This document shows positions 47,971 through 56,358 of a stretch of DNA of 64,000 nt, one piece after another. This stretch comes from Mycolicibacterium sp. CR10. Its GTDB lineage: Bacteria; Actinomycetota; Actinomycetes; Mycobacteriales; Mycobacteriaceae. The notes beneath the pieces were generated by a model. That model did not search any database, was not told the origin of the DNA, and saw only the letters and a program-made list of their open reading frames with translations. Each line of letters starts with the position of its first letter. Positions within the stretch are counted from its first letter, which is position 1. The DNA lies in assembly GCF_005222675.1 (NCBI RefSeq), contig NZ_STGE01000019.1, positions 1 through 64,000 on the forward strand. The letters are read 5' to 3'. Made by a program: the position numbers and the translations under genes.

Positions 47971-48003
47971 TTTTTGCCATCTACGATGTCGAATTCGACA
48001 TCG
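47971..48003. repeat. end-type repeat and 20-bp perfect palindrome
   Basis: TTGCCATCTACGATGTC (a TTGCC-N8-TGTC site facing right) runs directly into a perfect 20-bp palindrome at 47984-48003, whose arms are CGATGTCGAA and TTCGACATCG. It looks like two element termini joined head to head. Confidence 0.6.
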
Positions 48004-48157
48004 TTCGACATTTCATATGGCAATCCGACACGGAGATTGGCAATCTACAACCCCTGTAGGTTGCCAAACTGCGTGTCATTTGTCCGGGCGTCGACCAGGT
48101 ACAACCGTGGCATTGCCTTTGAAATGTCGGCCGGGTTTTGCCATCTAAATGTCGAAT
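48004..48157. repeat. cargo-less Tn7-like end pair (copy 1)
   Basis: Five TTGCC-N7/8-TGTC sites occur in 154 bases: two facing left (48004-48024; 48027-48043) and three facing right (48061-48077; 48113-48128; 48138-48153). The central two form a hairpin with 23-bp arms (48027-48049 and 48055-48077, 20 of 23 paired) around a 5-base loop. Copy 2 at 53602-53768 has the same order; 25 bases (48055-48079) are identical in both. Confidence 0.7.
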
Positions 48158-48345
48158 CCTAGAGCCGAACGGTCGTCCATGAAATCGCACGGCGTCAACC
48201 GCTGACATCTCGCGAGGAGTCGTTCCTGCAAGGACCGCAGGTGGGATCCCGGCCCTCTCCAAGGCCCGCCGTGTCTGTCGGAACCGACGCCTAGATTTAG
48301 ATGACGCCCTGCGCAGCTGTGTCGGGCCGGAGCTGGAGGTTGCAG

Positions 48346-48831
48346 ATGGATCCCATAACCGTGATCGTCGCGGCGCTCGCCCTTGGCGCGTCCGACGGCG
48401 TCCGCGACACCGCGAAGCATGCGATCGGTGACGCCTACTCCGCGGTTAAAAACCTGGTCACAAAGCGCTACGCCTCGGTCAGCGCAGATGTCGAGGGGCT
48501 GGAGCAGGAGCCGGAGGAAGGGCTTCGCCGCGCGCTGCTTGAGAAGAAGCTCACCCAAGCCGGGGCCGGCGACGACGTGGAGCTGTACGGACTCGCGCAG
48601 GCTCTCCTGTCGGCCGTCGAGGAGCAGGCCCCTGACCTCCCAGCCACCATCGGCGTGGTGATCCGCCGCGCCGCGATCGGAGGCAACATCGAGGTCGAAG
48701 ACGTGGCCGTCGACGGCGGAACCGGTGTTGCAGCGGAGGACGTCGCAGCTGGCGGCGATCTTCGGATCAGCCGAGTCGCTGCGCGTGCCCCCCAGGCGCC
48801 GCCCCACCCTCCCCAGGCGCGGGAGCAGTAG
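48346..48831 (+). CDS. hypothetical protein, defence-associated helical domain
   Basis: A 161-residue protein from ATG 48346: MDPITVIVAALALGASDGVR, TAKHAIGDAYSAVKNLVTKR, then an acidic middle and a Gly/Ala-rich tail with GGNIEVEDVAVDGGTGVAAE. The N-terminal MDP...AALA.GA..G pattern followed by DAY..K.L recurs in short actinobacterial proteins next to NTPases; I have no firm family name. It is codirectional with the next small gene and the NACHT gene, and may be a partner or effector. Confidence 0.65.
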   Translation: MDPITVIVAALALGASDGVRDTAKHAIGDAYSAVKNLVTKRYASVSADVEGLEQEPEEGLRRALLEKKLTQAGAGDDVELYGLAQALLSAVEEQAPDLPATIGVVIRRAAIGGNIEVEDVAVDGGTGVAAEDVAAGGDLRISRVAARAPQAPPHPPQAREQ

Positions 48832-48878
48832 ACGATTCGTCTGCTTCCGCGCCATCCCTCAGCACCACGCAGAAGAAC

Positions 48879-49505
48879 GTGCTCGTAGGGCGTGACAACA
48901 ACACCTACTTCTCTATCGGCGCCACGGAGACCGGGAACAGTGGTGGCCGAATCCGCGCGGTGACCGCCTCCGTGAAACCCGTGCCCATCGGTCAGGGACT
49001 GTGGACCGTGACCGTGACCAACGCGAGTTCCGGTCCGATCACCGACCTCGAAGTCGACGTGTACGGCGTCGACGGGGACGGCAATCGGCTGGAGGACGCG
49101 TGTCACCCGGCGAAGGGGAAGATCTCGGTGCAGGAGCTCTTCCGCGAGATTCTGTCGGGCGGGATGAGCGGAACTCTCGATGCTATCGGCTCCCGCGCCC
49201 AGTCGATGTACCCGCCCGGGATGGTAGCCGGGATGCCAGCGAACCTCGGTGCGTACGGCGGAATGTTCACCGACCACATCATGACTGCCCCAGGTCTTTC
49301 CTCGTTTCTCCGGAACGCGCAGCAGCAGATGGTCGATAAATACCCCCAGGTGATCTCGCGGGACCAGTCTGCTGAGGTGCTGTACAGCACACCAGGGGCG
49401 GTTGAGGTGCGCGTCGATCTCCAGTTCGCCGACGACGTCGGCAACCTCTGGCGTCGACGGCACGGTCAGCAGCCCGAGCCGGTGATGGAAGGCGAGGACA
49501 GCTAG
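48879..49505 (+). CDS. hypothetical protein (208 aa)
   Basis: From GTG 48879: RDNNTYFSIGATETGNSGGR, a beta-rich domain (GLWTVTVTNASSGPITDLEV), a Gly/Met/Pro-rich linker (SMYPPGMVAGMPANLG), and a second beta segment (AVEVRVDLQFADDVGNLWRR). The frame is open upstream past the stop of the preceding gene (SSASAPSLSTTQKN), so the true start may be earlier or a frameshift may separate what was one gene. No domain is recognised. It lies 180 bases before the NACHT gene. Confidence 0.6.
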   Translation: MLVGRDNNTYFSIGATETGNSGGRIRAVTASVKPVPIGQGLWTVTVTNASSGPITDLEVDVYGVDGDGNRLEDACHPAKGKISVQELFREILSGGMSGTLDAIGSRAQSMYPPGMVAGMPANLGAYGGMFTDHIMTAPGLSSFLRNAQQQMVDKYPQVISRDQSAEVLYSTPGAVEVRVDLQFADDVGNLWRRRHGQQPEPVMEGEDS

Positions 49506-49684
49506 GGAGCCACTTCCTACTTCTGCCAGTGAACCGTTAACTCGACCCACAAGGTCGGCCACAGGAGACTCCAGGCCCCGTATTTCCCGGCTAACCCAAA
49601 AGCGGCCGGCAGACGGCGTCGCACAGGTCCACCACGCCGCGGAGTAGCTAAGGTGACCAAACGTGGAAAGGGTCGCATACGGAT

Positions 49685-52600
49685 ATGTCTGAGCGGAGTC
49701 CCGTCCGGCCGGTGAACGCCCGCGGCATCAGCATGCCCGCTGATGAACGATTCGATGAAGACCTCGAAGAGCAATTCCTCGACGATCTGAAAGCGCGGCG
49801 ACGCCACAATCCGGTCCCGATCGCAGACCGCAACTCAGATGTGCTGCCGCTGACCGCGATTGAACCGCCGGTGTTCGAGCGTTTGGTCGCCGAGATAGTA
49901 GAGAACCAAAAGAACCGATCAGTCCATTTCTACGGGCGCAGCGGGCAAGCGCAGTACGGCTTAGACATCGTCGAAGAGAGGTTCGACGGGACGAGGGTGC
50001 TCTACCAGGTAAAGCGCTTCGAGCGGATGACCAGTCGCCTGTTGCGAGAGGCTGTCTTGGCCTATGCCGGACCTCCCCGCGAGACGCCAGACCAGCTTCC
50101 TGAGCGGCGCTTCCATCCCGACACGTTTGTCGTGGTCACATCGGCAAAAGTAGAAGACGACACTGCACTGGTTGACTGCATTAGCGCGCTGCAGGACGAA
50201 TACCGGGGTGACCTGGCGTTCGACACGTGGGGTGCTGAGACGGTATCGCGCAAGCTTCGTAAACACCGCAACCTGGTCGCCGCTGTCATCAGTCACGCTT
50301 GGGCCGACGAATGGTGCGGATCCGAACGTGGCAAGCGGGCCCAAACCCGGGAAAAGCGCAAAAAGTACGTAGACGACGTCCTTCGAGCAGCGATGACCGT
50401 GCAATTCAGCAAGGACAACGACGTTCGTTTTCGGCAGGTCGAACTCACGGGGATCTCGGTTGAAAGCCTCTTCGTCGACGTACCAGCTAGCAGTCACGCG
50501 GGAAGCCCTGCCGACCGTCTCATCCAGGAAATCAACCCCCATCAGCAGGGTGGAGATGAGTTGGCTCCACACTCGGGTGCGGCGCAAGCCTTGCTCCATC
50601 CGTCGTGGACTGACAGCACCGTCATCGTCGGCGGGCCTGGACAGGGAAAGACAACCTTGCTGCAGTTCCTCTGCCAGTACCACCGAGCGAGATGCCTCCA
50701 ACGCGAAGAATATTCGCCCATCGCCGCAGGCCTGGCACCCGTCACGCGTGTCGACCGGACGCCGATCAAGATCGAACTCACCGAGTACGCCGCCTGGCGG
50801 CGACAACAGCAAGGCGACTTCACACCGAACCCAAGTTCGAGTCAACAAGAGACAGATGTCGCGCTACTGCACTACATCGCGGAAACGGTCGCCGCTGACG
50901 CCGGACGCTCCTTCACGCATGAGGACCTAGCGCTGGCCTTAGCGACGCGCCCGATGATCATCGCGCTGGACGGGCTCGATGAAATTGCCAAGTCCAGCGA
51001 ACGAACGGCCATTGCTCAAGAAGTCCGTATCACCAACAGCCGCATCAAGTCGATCACGCGACAGGTCATGGTCCTCGTTGCCACGCGCCCAGGCAACGTG
51101 GGAAATCCGATCTGGCGGGACATCAACTTCTCGACATTGTTTCTTGGCGAATTGACGCCCGCGCTCCGCATGAAATACCTCGACCGGTGGACAGCGCAAT
51201 CCAAACTGACCCCGGCCGAGGTGAACGATCTTCGCGCTACGTTTGTCGAGAGCATCGCCTACCCGCATGTAGTCGAACTCGCCGGCAATCCCATGCAACT
51301 CGCGATCTTGCTGAACCTGATGCAGCGTCGAACAGTGCTTCCAGAGCGACGAACAGCGCTCTACGAAAGATACATCGAAGTATTCATGGACCGAGAGTCC
51401 AAATCAGCTCTTGTGGCCGCAAATAAAGACATTATCGTCGCCTTCCACAAACTCCTCGGCTGGCACATCCATGCCGGCATCGAGATGGGTACGTCCAACG
51501 GCACGATCAGCCTCACGAAGCTGCGCAAGCTCCTCGCCGACTACCTCGCACCTCGCGGATACGTGACTGCGCTCGTCGAGGAACTATTCGACTCCGTCAC
51601 CACCCGGGTGCTCTGTCTCGTTCAGCGCGAACTGGATTCAAACGAATTCCAATTCGAGGTCCAGCCGCTGCGGGAATACTTCGCCGCCGAGCACATCTAC
51701 GACGTGTCTCCAAACGCCACGTCGAAGAACAATCGCCAGGCATGTTTGGCCGAGCTCATCCGACGCCCATACTGGACCAACGTCATGCGGTTCTTCGCCG
51801 GAAAGTTCTCGTCGGGCGAAGTCCCCGCTATCCCCTACGCCCTCCGCGATCTTCAGCATGACAAAGCGATCAAGCACCATCCAGTCACACGCACGGCGGC
51901 CAAACATCTGCTCGACGATCGGGTCCTCGGAGGCCAGCTTGAGTTAGTCGTCACCGACATGGTCAAGGTCCTGCTGGACGGCCCAGGCGTGGTGCTCGCC
52001 GTCGACGGTGTATTCCAGCAGGATGAGTCCATAATTCGATTCCAGGAACGGGGCGGCCGAAAACAAGCCATCGAAGTACTCCTCAATCGGCTGAAATCGG
52101 AGAAAGCCGAAGTCATCCAGCTGGCCACCGCGCAGATCCTGAGGCACCTCGGAGCGCAGCGCGCCGCCGCCGAGGCCTGTTGGAATCAGATCGACGCAGA
52201 TGCGAGTACCTGGGTCAAGGCAGCGGCCTATCTCGGAGCGCTGGACAACCCCACAGCCAGCCAGCGGCAGGTTCTTACCAACGTGACAAGTCGGCTGAGT
52301 GCGTCCGATGCCAATCTATTGGCCGTCCTCGTACAGAGCGGTGTGCAAGTGCTCGACGACGACTTAGTTGCGGCATGTCTTTCTGAACTTCGCTGCAGCA
52401 GTGATTGTCCCGATACGAAGGACACCAGCACTTTCTACAGGCGACTCGCCGCCCTGATGAGCGTCGACCGACTCTACGAGCACCGCCGCGCCCAAATCAC
52501 TTCGATGCGCCCCGCGGGCGCCAAGCGCCATCGCCAGCGCATGCGCTCCATTGCATCGAAACCTGCCGAAGCTGCCCTTCAAGCGCTCGAACACGCACAC

Positions 52601-53452
52601 ACAGCGACCGATTGGACAGACGCTGTCTCCTGGCACCAGCTACTCGATGCGACAAACGAGGTCGCCGAACAGGACTGCTGGGCAATGCGTGAGAGGGTCC
52701 TCGCTTTGCCCGATCACGCGCTCGACACAGGTTCGGCAACAGCGAGTCTCGCGAATGGAACTGCATGGAGAGGCGTCGCGCAGTGGCGCGCTCAAGTTAT
52801 CGCCAATAGGGCGGACGCAGACTGGTTGAGTGCCGAGGCGGCGAAATGCACAGACCCCTTGGCTCGGATGTCATTCGTTGCGTATGTAGTTACCACCGCG
52901 AAAACGTCGACGGTGGAGAAGCTAGTTGATTCACTCGGTGCCGTCCTGGAGCCCGTCGAAGCGGGCCACTGGTCCGCAATGACGGCGGCGCTTCAGCGCT
53001 ACGGATCACACGCATTGGCGGCCAGTGAGATCAACATGGGCGAAGCGTTACGGCTCCAGCGAATTCAACCGAGTCCGCGGTTGGCGGTGCTCCTGTGGCC
53101 CCTGTCCAACGAAGGAACGAGAGCGCGGCTCGCACGTTGCATCGCACCGGAACTGAGTTCGATGTGGAGATGCGGCTCCGGAGTCACAAACGTCCTCACA
53201 CAGTTCCTCGAAATCTGGGACAAAAAGATCCCAGTCAATCAGTTTCGCGGATCTCGCACAGACCTGCCTCCTGGGACTCTGCCTCCGGAGCGCCTCGCCC
53301 AAATGACATTCCCCCAGGCGGATAACATCCTTGCCGCCCCGCACGAATGGCCAGCAGACCTCGTGCGGACAGCAGTCGATCGCCTCAGCGGCCGGCTATC
53401 CAGCCAAACGCCCGTTATGCAGGTTGCCGCCACCGCAGACTGGCGCACCTGA
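49685..53452 (+). CDS. NACHT-type STAND NTPase with Mrr-like nuclease N-terminus
   Basis: A 1255-residue protein. Residues 60-135 resemble an Mrr/PD-(D/E)xK nuclease: YGLDIVEERFDGTRVLYQVK, with Asp near 94 and QVK near 109. A NACHT NTPase follows: GGPGQGKTTLLQFL near 316 and MIIALDGLDEIA near 424. The last 500 residues are helical repeats (HEAT/TPR-like). Such proteins act in antiphage defence: the repeats sense, the NTPase assembles, the nuclease cuts. GGAAAGGG lies upstream of ATG 49685; ATG 49733 is an alternative. Its two-gene prelude and flanking repeats suggest a mobile cassette. Confidence 0.82.
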   Translation: MSERSPVRPVNARGISMPADERFDEDLEEQFLDDLKARRRHNPVPIADRNSDVLPLTAIEPPVFERLVAEIVENQKNRSVHFYGRSGQAQYGLDIVEERFDGTRVLYQVKRFERMTSRLLREAVLAYAGPPRETPDQLPERRFHPDTFVVVTSAKVEDDTALVDCISALQDEYRGDLAFDTWGAETVSRKLRKHRNLVAAVISHAWADEWCGSERGKRAQTREKRKKYVDDVLRAAMTVQFSKDNDVRFRQVELTGISVESLFVDVPASSHAGSPADRLIQEINPHQQGGDELAPHSGAAQALLHPSWTDSTVIVGGPGQGKTTLLQFLCQYHRARCLQREEYSPIAAGLAPVTRVDRTPIKIELTEYAAWRRQQQGDFTPNPSSSQQETDVALLHYIAETVAADAGRSFTHEDLALALATRPMIIALDGLDEIAKSSERTAIAQEVRITNSRIKSITRQVMVLVATRPGNVGNPIWRDINFSTLFLGELTPALRMKYLDRWTAQSKLTPAEVNDLRATFVESIAYPHVVELAGNPMQLAILLNLMQRRTVLPERRTALYERYIEVFMDRESKSALVAANKDIIVAFHKLLGWHIHAGIEMGTSNGTISLTKLRKLLADYLAPRGYVTALVEELFDSVTTRVLCLVQRELDSNEFQFEVQPLREYFAAEHIYDVSPNATSKNNRQACLAELIRRPYWTNVMRFFAGKFSSGEVPAIPYALRDLQHDKAIKHHPVTRTAAKHLLDDRVLGGQLELVVTDMVKVLLDGPGVVLAVDGVFQQDESIIRFQERGGRKQAIEVLLNRLKSEKAEVIQLATAQILRHLGAQRAAAEACWNQIDADASTWVKAAAYLGALDNPTASQRQVLTNVTSRLSASDANLLAVLVQSGVQVLDDDLVAACLSELRCSSDCPDTKDTSTFYRRLAALMSVDRLYEHRRAQITSMRPAGAKRHRQRMRSIASKPAEAALQALEHAHTATDWTDAVSWHQLLDATNEVAEQDCWAMRERVLALPDHALDTGSATASLANGTAWRGVAQWRAQVIANRADADWLSAEAAKCTDPLARMSFVAYVVTTAKTSTVEKLVDSLGAVLEPVEAGHWSAMTAALQRYGSHALAASEINMGEALRLQRIQPSPRLAVLLWPLSNEGTRARLARCIAPELSSMWRCGSGVTNVLTQFLEIWDKKIPVNQFRGSRTDLPPGTLPPERLAQMTFPQADNILAAPHEWPADLVRTAVDRLSGRLSSQTPVMQVAATADWRT

Positions 53453-53601
53453 ACATATCGACCAGTGCGTGATGACGAACGAGTTTCTGCTATCTAATCG
53501 GGGAATCCTAGAACCAGAAGGTTGTCCCACGAAACAGGTTCAGGCGCAGAGCGGCTGGTCTGCGCCAGACATCTAGCGCCGCGGCTCCGGCCGAGCTACG
53601 G

Positions 53602-53768
53602 TTCGACAGTTGGCGTGACAATACGACACGCAGAATGGCAATTTACAACAACCAACAACCACCCCTTGTAGGTTGCCAAACTGCGTGTCATCTGTCAGCA
53701 CGCGACCAGGCGCAATCGTCGCATTGGCATCGAAATGTCGGCCGGTTTCTGCCATCCAAATGTCGAAT
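53602..53768. repeat. cargo-less Tn7-like end pair (copy 2)
   Basis: This copy has the same order of sites as copy 1 at 48004-48157: left-facing at 53602-53622 and 53625-53641, then right-facing at 53673-53689, 53724-53739 and 53749-53764. The central hairpin has a 17-base loop. The flank after both copies is GAATCCTAGA(A/G)CC, and a third, partial copy of that flank lies at 53506-53518. Confidence 0.7.
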
Positions 53769-53845
53769 CCTAGAACCCAATGGATTGTCAAGGATCGTAG
53801 GGCCAGCCGCCGGCCTGGGCACTGTGAACTGTTGTGGCTAGCGAG

Positions 53846-54541
53846 CTAGGCGCGCGGGGCGGCCCGTCTTTTGGTGGCGGGTTTCGTCCCTTTGCTGGCG
53901 CCGCTGTCGGTCTTGCGATGGGCGGCGAGAAAGTCATCGACCAGGTTCGCGCAGTCGTCGTGAGTGATGGTGCGAACCCCGGTCATTCGGGCGAAGGCGA
54001 GTGGGCCGACTAGTTGGCAGAGCGCCAGTTCCCGGTCGAAGCGGTTAAGTTCGGCTTGTGCTTTCGGGCTGGTGAGTATGGCGTCAAACGGTTGCCGGTA
54101 CTGGTCAACGACTCGAGCCCGTAACGCGCCGGATGTGTGGCGATCATCCGCTTCGCTATTGGAGCCGGTGGGGCCTAGCGAGAGCCACGCGAGAGTCGTG
54201 ACATGCAGCGGCGCGTCGTTGAAGAGAGCGGCTTGGCGGCTGAGCAATTCGATCAGCTGGTCGCGGAGGGGTCCGCTGGTCGGTACCGGAGTGGTCACTT
54301 GTGGAAGCAGGCGTTCGAACGTGGCTGCGAGCAGATGCGACGAACTGTGGAAGTGGCGGTACAGCGTGGTTCTGGCCACTTTGGATGCTTTGGTGACGGC
54401 ATCGATCGTGACGGCTTCCACGCCGCCGGTGCTCAGAAGCGTTGCGGCAGCATCCAGCAGCCGGGTGCGTGAGCGGATGCGCCGAGGGTCCACGTCGTCG
54501 TCAGGGACTGGCACTGACTGACTGTCGCTCAACTCATTCAC
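53846..54541 (-). CDS. TetR-family transcriptional regulator
   Basis: A 231-residue protein with the TetR DNA-binding domain at residues 20-70 (RTRLLDAAATLLSTGGVEAV, KVARTTLYRHFHSSSHLLAA), a helical ligand domain, and a basic Lys/Arg/Ala tail (KGTKPATKRRAAPRA). It is divergent from the thioesterase gene at 54636, with about 95 bases between, so probably regulates it. No clear dyad was picked out there. Confidence 0.92.
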   Translation of the reverse strand: MNELSDSQSVPVPDDDVDPRRIRSRTRLLDAAATLLSTGGVEAVTIDAVTKASKVARTTLYRHFHSSSHLLAATFERLLPQVTTPVPTSGPLRDQLIELLSRQAALFNDAPLHVTTLAWLSLGPTGSNSEADDRHTSGALRARVVDQYRQPFDAILTSPKAQAELNRFDRELALCQLVGPLAFARMTGVRTITHDDCANLVDDFLAAHRKTDSGASKGTKPATKRRAAPRA

Positions 54542-54635
54542 CTCGGCGGTCGATCTTCACGCGATGCTGTCACGGCAGTCTAGCAGTGTGGTACTAACGG
54601 TAGCGCAGCGAAACCGATCGTATTGGAGCGTGACG

Positions 54636-55148
54636 GTGCCCGAAAGCGTGTTGCCGCCGGAGCGGTTGCCCTCGCACACCACGACGTGCATGGGTTGCGG
54701 CCCGGACAACCCCCACGGACTGCGTTTGGTGGTGCATCGCAGCGGCGACGCGGTGTACACCGATGTGACGTTCGACGAGCGCCACATCGGGGCCCCGGGC
54801 CTGGCCCATGGCGGGGCGGTGGCCGCCGCATGTGATGACGTCCTGGGCTTCACATTGTGGATCGCCGGCACCCCGGCGGTGACCCGCACCCTGACGGTGG
54901 AATATTTGCGGCCGGTGCCGCTGCATCGACCCCACCGGATTACTGCCCACATCACCTCTCGTGAAGGACGGGCGCTGCATGTCACGGCCACAGGCACTGG
55001 TGAGGATGGGATCGCCCGCTTCACCGCCAGTGCAGTGTTCGTCGTAGTCAGCCCTGAGCACTTCGCCGCACACGGCGATGTCAGCGCTTTCGGCGATCTT
55101 CTGGAGCAGTTCTCGCGCCGCGGCGGTCTCAGCCCGGGGCCGTCATGA
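54636..55148 (+). CDS. PaaI-type hotdog thioesterase
   Basis: A 170-residue product from GTG 54636, seven bases after GGAG; GTG 54630 is possible. The hotdog fold is marked by CMGCGPDNPHGLRLVVH and GAPGLAHGGAVAAACDDVLG (the active-site helix), with TRTLTVEYLRPVPLHRP. It hydrolyses acyl-CoA thioesters. It overlaps the next tetR gene by ATGA. The C-terminal part (ASAVFVVVSPEHFAAHGDVS) is duplicated as a remnant at 59333-59440. Confidence 0.9.
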   Translation: MPESVLPPERLPSHTTTCMGCGPDNPHGLRLVVHRSGDAVYTDVTFDERHIGAPGLAHGGAVAAACDDVLGFTLWIAGTPAVTRTLTVEYLRPVPLHRPHRITAHITSREGRALHVTATGTGEDGIARFTASAVFVVVSPEHFAAHGDVSAFGDLLEQFSRRGGLSPGPS

Positions 55149-55816
55149 CTTTCCCTCAGGCCCGCAGCCACGGCAAAACCCGACTTTCAGAAGCGAACTC
55201 GGTCGCTGGAGAGAAGCGGACCGCTACCGCGTCGCGCTCGCGCGCCTCCGCACAGCGCCGGGAAACGATTCTGGATGCAGCTTTGGCCGTGGCTGCGTCG
55301 GGTGGTTACGAGGCGGTCCAGATGCGGACCGTTGCCGAGCGAGTCGGCATCGCCGTCGGCACGCTCTACCGCTATTTCCCGGCGAAAACCCACTTGCTGG
55401 TAGCAGCGCTGACGCGTGAATTCCGTCGACTCGACTCAGCCGGAGACTGGGCAGCCGGTGACGGCACACCGCTCGAACGGCTCGAACGGCTCACCGCGCA
55501 TCTGCATGACCGCTGGCAGCACGACCCATGGCTGACGACAGCCATGACACGGGCCTTCGCCGTCGCAGACACCCGCGCCGCCGCGGAACTCGACCGCGCC
55601 GCCGATGAGATCCAGATCCTGCTGGCCCGCACACTCAGGGGCGGCGAGCCCACCCCCACCGATCTGCACGTCGCTGGCGTTATCTCCGACATCTGGTTGG
55701 CCAACCTCGTGGCCTTCAGCGGCCACCGCGCGACAGCCGCCGACACACGCGACCGCATTGACCGAGCCACCAGGCGCGTCGTGACCAGCGCCGCTAGGCC
55801 CACCGCGAACCGATAA
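55145..55816 (+). CDS. TetR-family regulator (KstR-like)
   Basis: A 223-residue protein with a disordered basic N-terminus, then the TetR helix-turn-helix (RRETILDAALAVAASGGYEA, RVGIAVGTLYRYFPAKTHLL) and a C-terminal ligand domain. The architecture and sequence recall KstR-type repressors of mycobacterial sterol or lipid genes. It is coupled to the thioesterase gene. A perfect CGATAC-N5-GTATCG dyad follows its stop codon, in front of the next gene. Confidence 0.9.
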   Translation: MTFPQARSHGKTRLSEANSVAGEKRTATASRSRASAQRRETILDAALAVAASGGYEAVQMRTVAERVGIAVGTLYRYFPAKTHLLVAALTREFRRLDSAGDWAAGDGTPLERLERLTAHLHDRWQHDPWLTTAMTRAFAVADTRAAAELDRAADEIQILLARTLRGGEPTPTDLHVAGVISDIWLANLVAFSGHRATAADTRDRIDRATRRVVTSAARPTANR

Positions 55817-55833
55817 CGATACTACTGGTATCG
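55817..55833 (+). promoter_or_regulatory. TetR-type dyad CGATAC-tactg-GTATCG
   Basis: Perfect 6-bp arms with a 5-base spacer lie immediately after the tetR stop, 60 bases before the DUF6188-like gene. The same dyad, one base longer on each arm, lies before mmpL at 62915-62933. Confidence 0.6.
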
Positions 55834-55893
55834 CAGCGCTACCTAGCGTACTCTTTGGGAATACGGCTCAACGATGCGTCGAAAGAGACTGCC

Positions 55894-56358
55894 ATGTACA
55901 CCCAATGGATCGAAAACCTTGTCGTACAACGCCTCTCGATACGTGGAGGCCTGGTTCTGGATTTCGATGACTACAACGAAATCGTGATCTCCTGCCCCCT
56001 GCTATTGACCCTTCCTGCCGTCGGCACCTACCCCATCGAGGCGGTGCGTATTGACCCCCTCAGGATCGCGACCCACGAACGCCCACTGCTGAACCTCGCC
56101 GGCGCGGTGTGCACCCAGGCTTGGTCCGGCGACGATGGAGGGCTACACCTGGGGTTCTCGCGCGGACACCGCATCGATGTCGATCCCGACGCTGAACAGA
56201 CAGCGTGGGAGCTGTATGGCATGCGCCACGGCTACATGGCCTGCCTGCCTCTAGGACGGGTACGCGTGGTCCGCCATGACCTCCCCGACACCGACGACGC
56301 CAACATCGTCAACAGCGCCACGCAATCATCGGCGGGGTCGGCGCGGCGGACCGACTAA
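55894..56358 (+). CDS. DUF6188-like hypothetical protein
   Basis: A 154-residue product from ATG 55894 (MYTQWIENLVVQRLSIRG, LVLDFDDYNEIVISCPLLLT, GLHLGFSRGHRIDVDPDAEQ, WELYGMRHGYMACLPLG). The strand-rich pattern matches small actinobacterial proteins annotated DUF6188, of unknown function. Its last four bases overlap the convergent LLM oxidoreductase gene. The dyad at 55817 puts it under TetR control. Confidence 0.75.
   Translation: MYTQWIENLVVQRLSIRGGLVLDFDDYNEIVISCPLLLTLPAVGTYPIEAVRIDPLRIATHERPLLNLAGAVCTQAWSGDDGGLHLGFSRGHRIDVDPDAEQTAWELYGMRHGYMACLPLGRVRVVRHDLPDTDDANIVNSATQSSAGSARRTD

Larger units (their letters stand above)
39346..48157 (-). mobile_element. Tn7-like transposon core with end region
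   Basis: tnsA-tnsB-tnsC-tniQ, a second tniQ and xre form a complete heteromeric transposition module; the tnsA-proximal end repeats lie at 47971-48157. The opposite end was not found, so the element may extend left over the STAND gene at 35.8 kb or the end may have decayed. No Cas genes are present, so it is not CRISPR-associated. Confidence 0.75.

Noticed and set aside
39346..48157. CRISPR-associated transposon (CAST)
   Set aside because: There is no Cas12k, Cascade gene or CRISPR array near the tns genes, and the long TniQ with its helix-turn-helix array fits att-site targeting.
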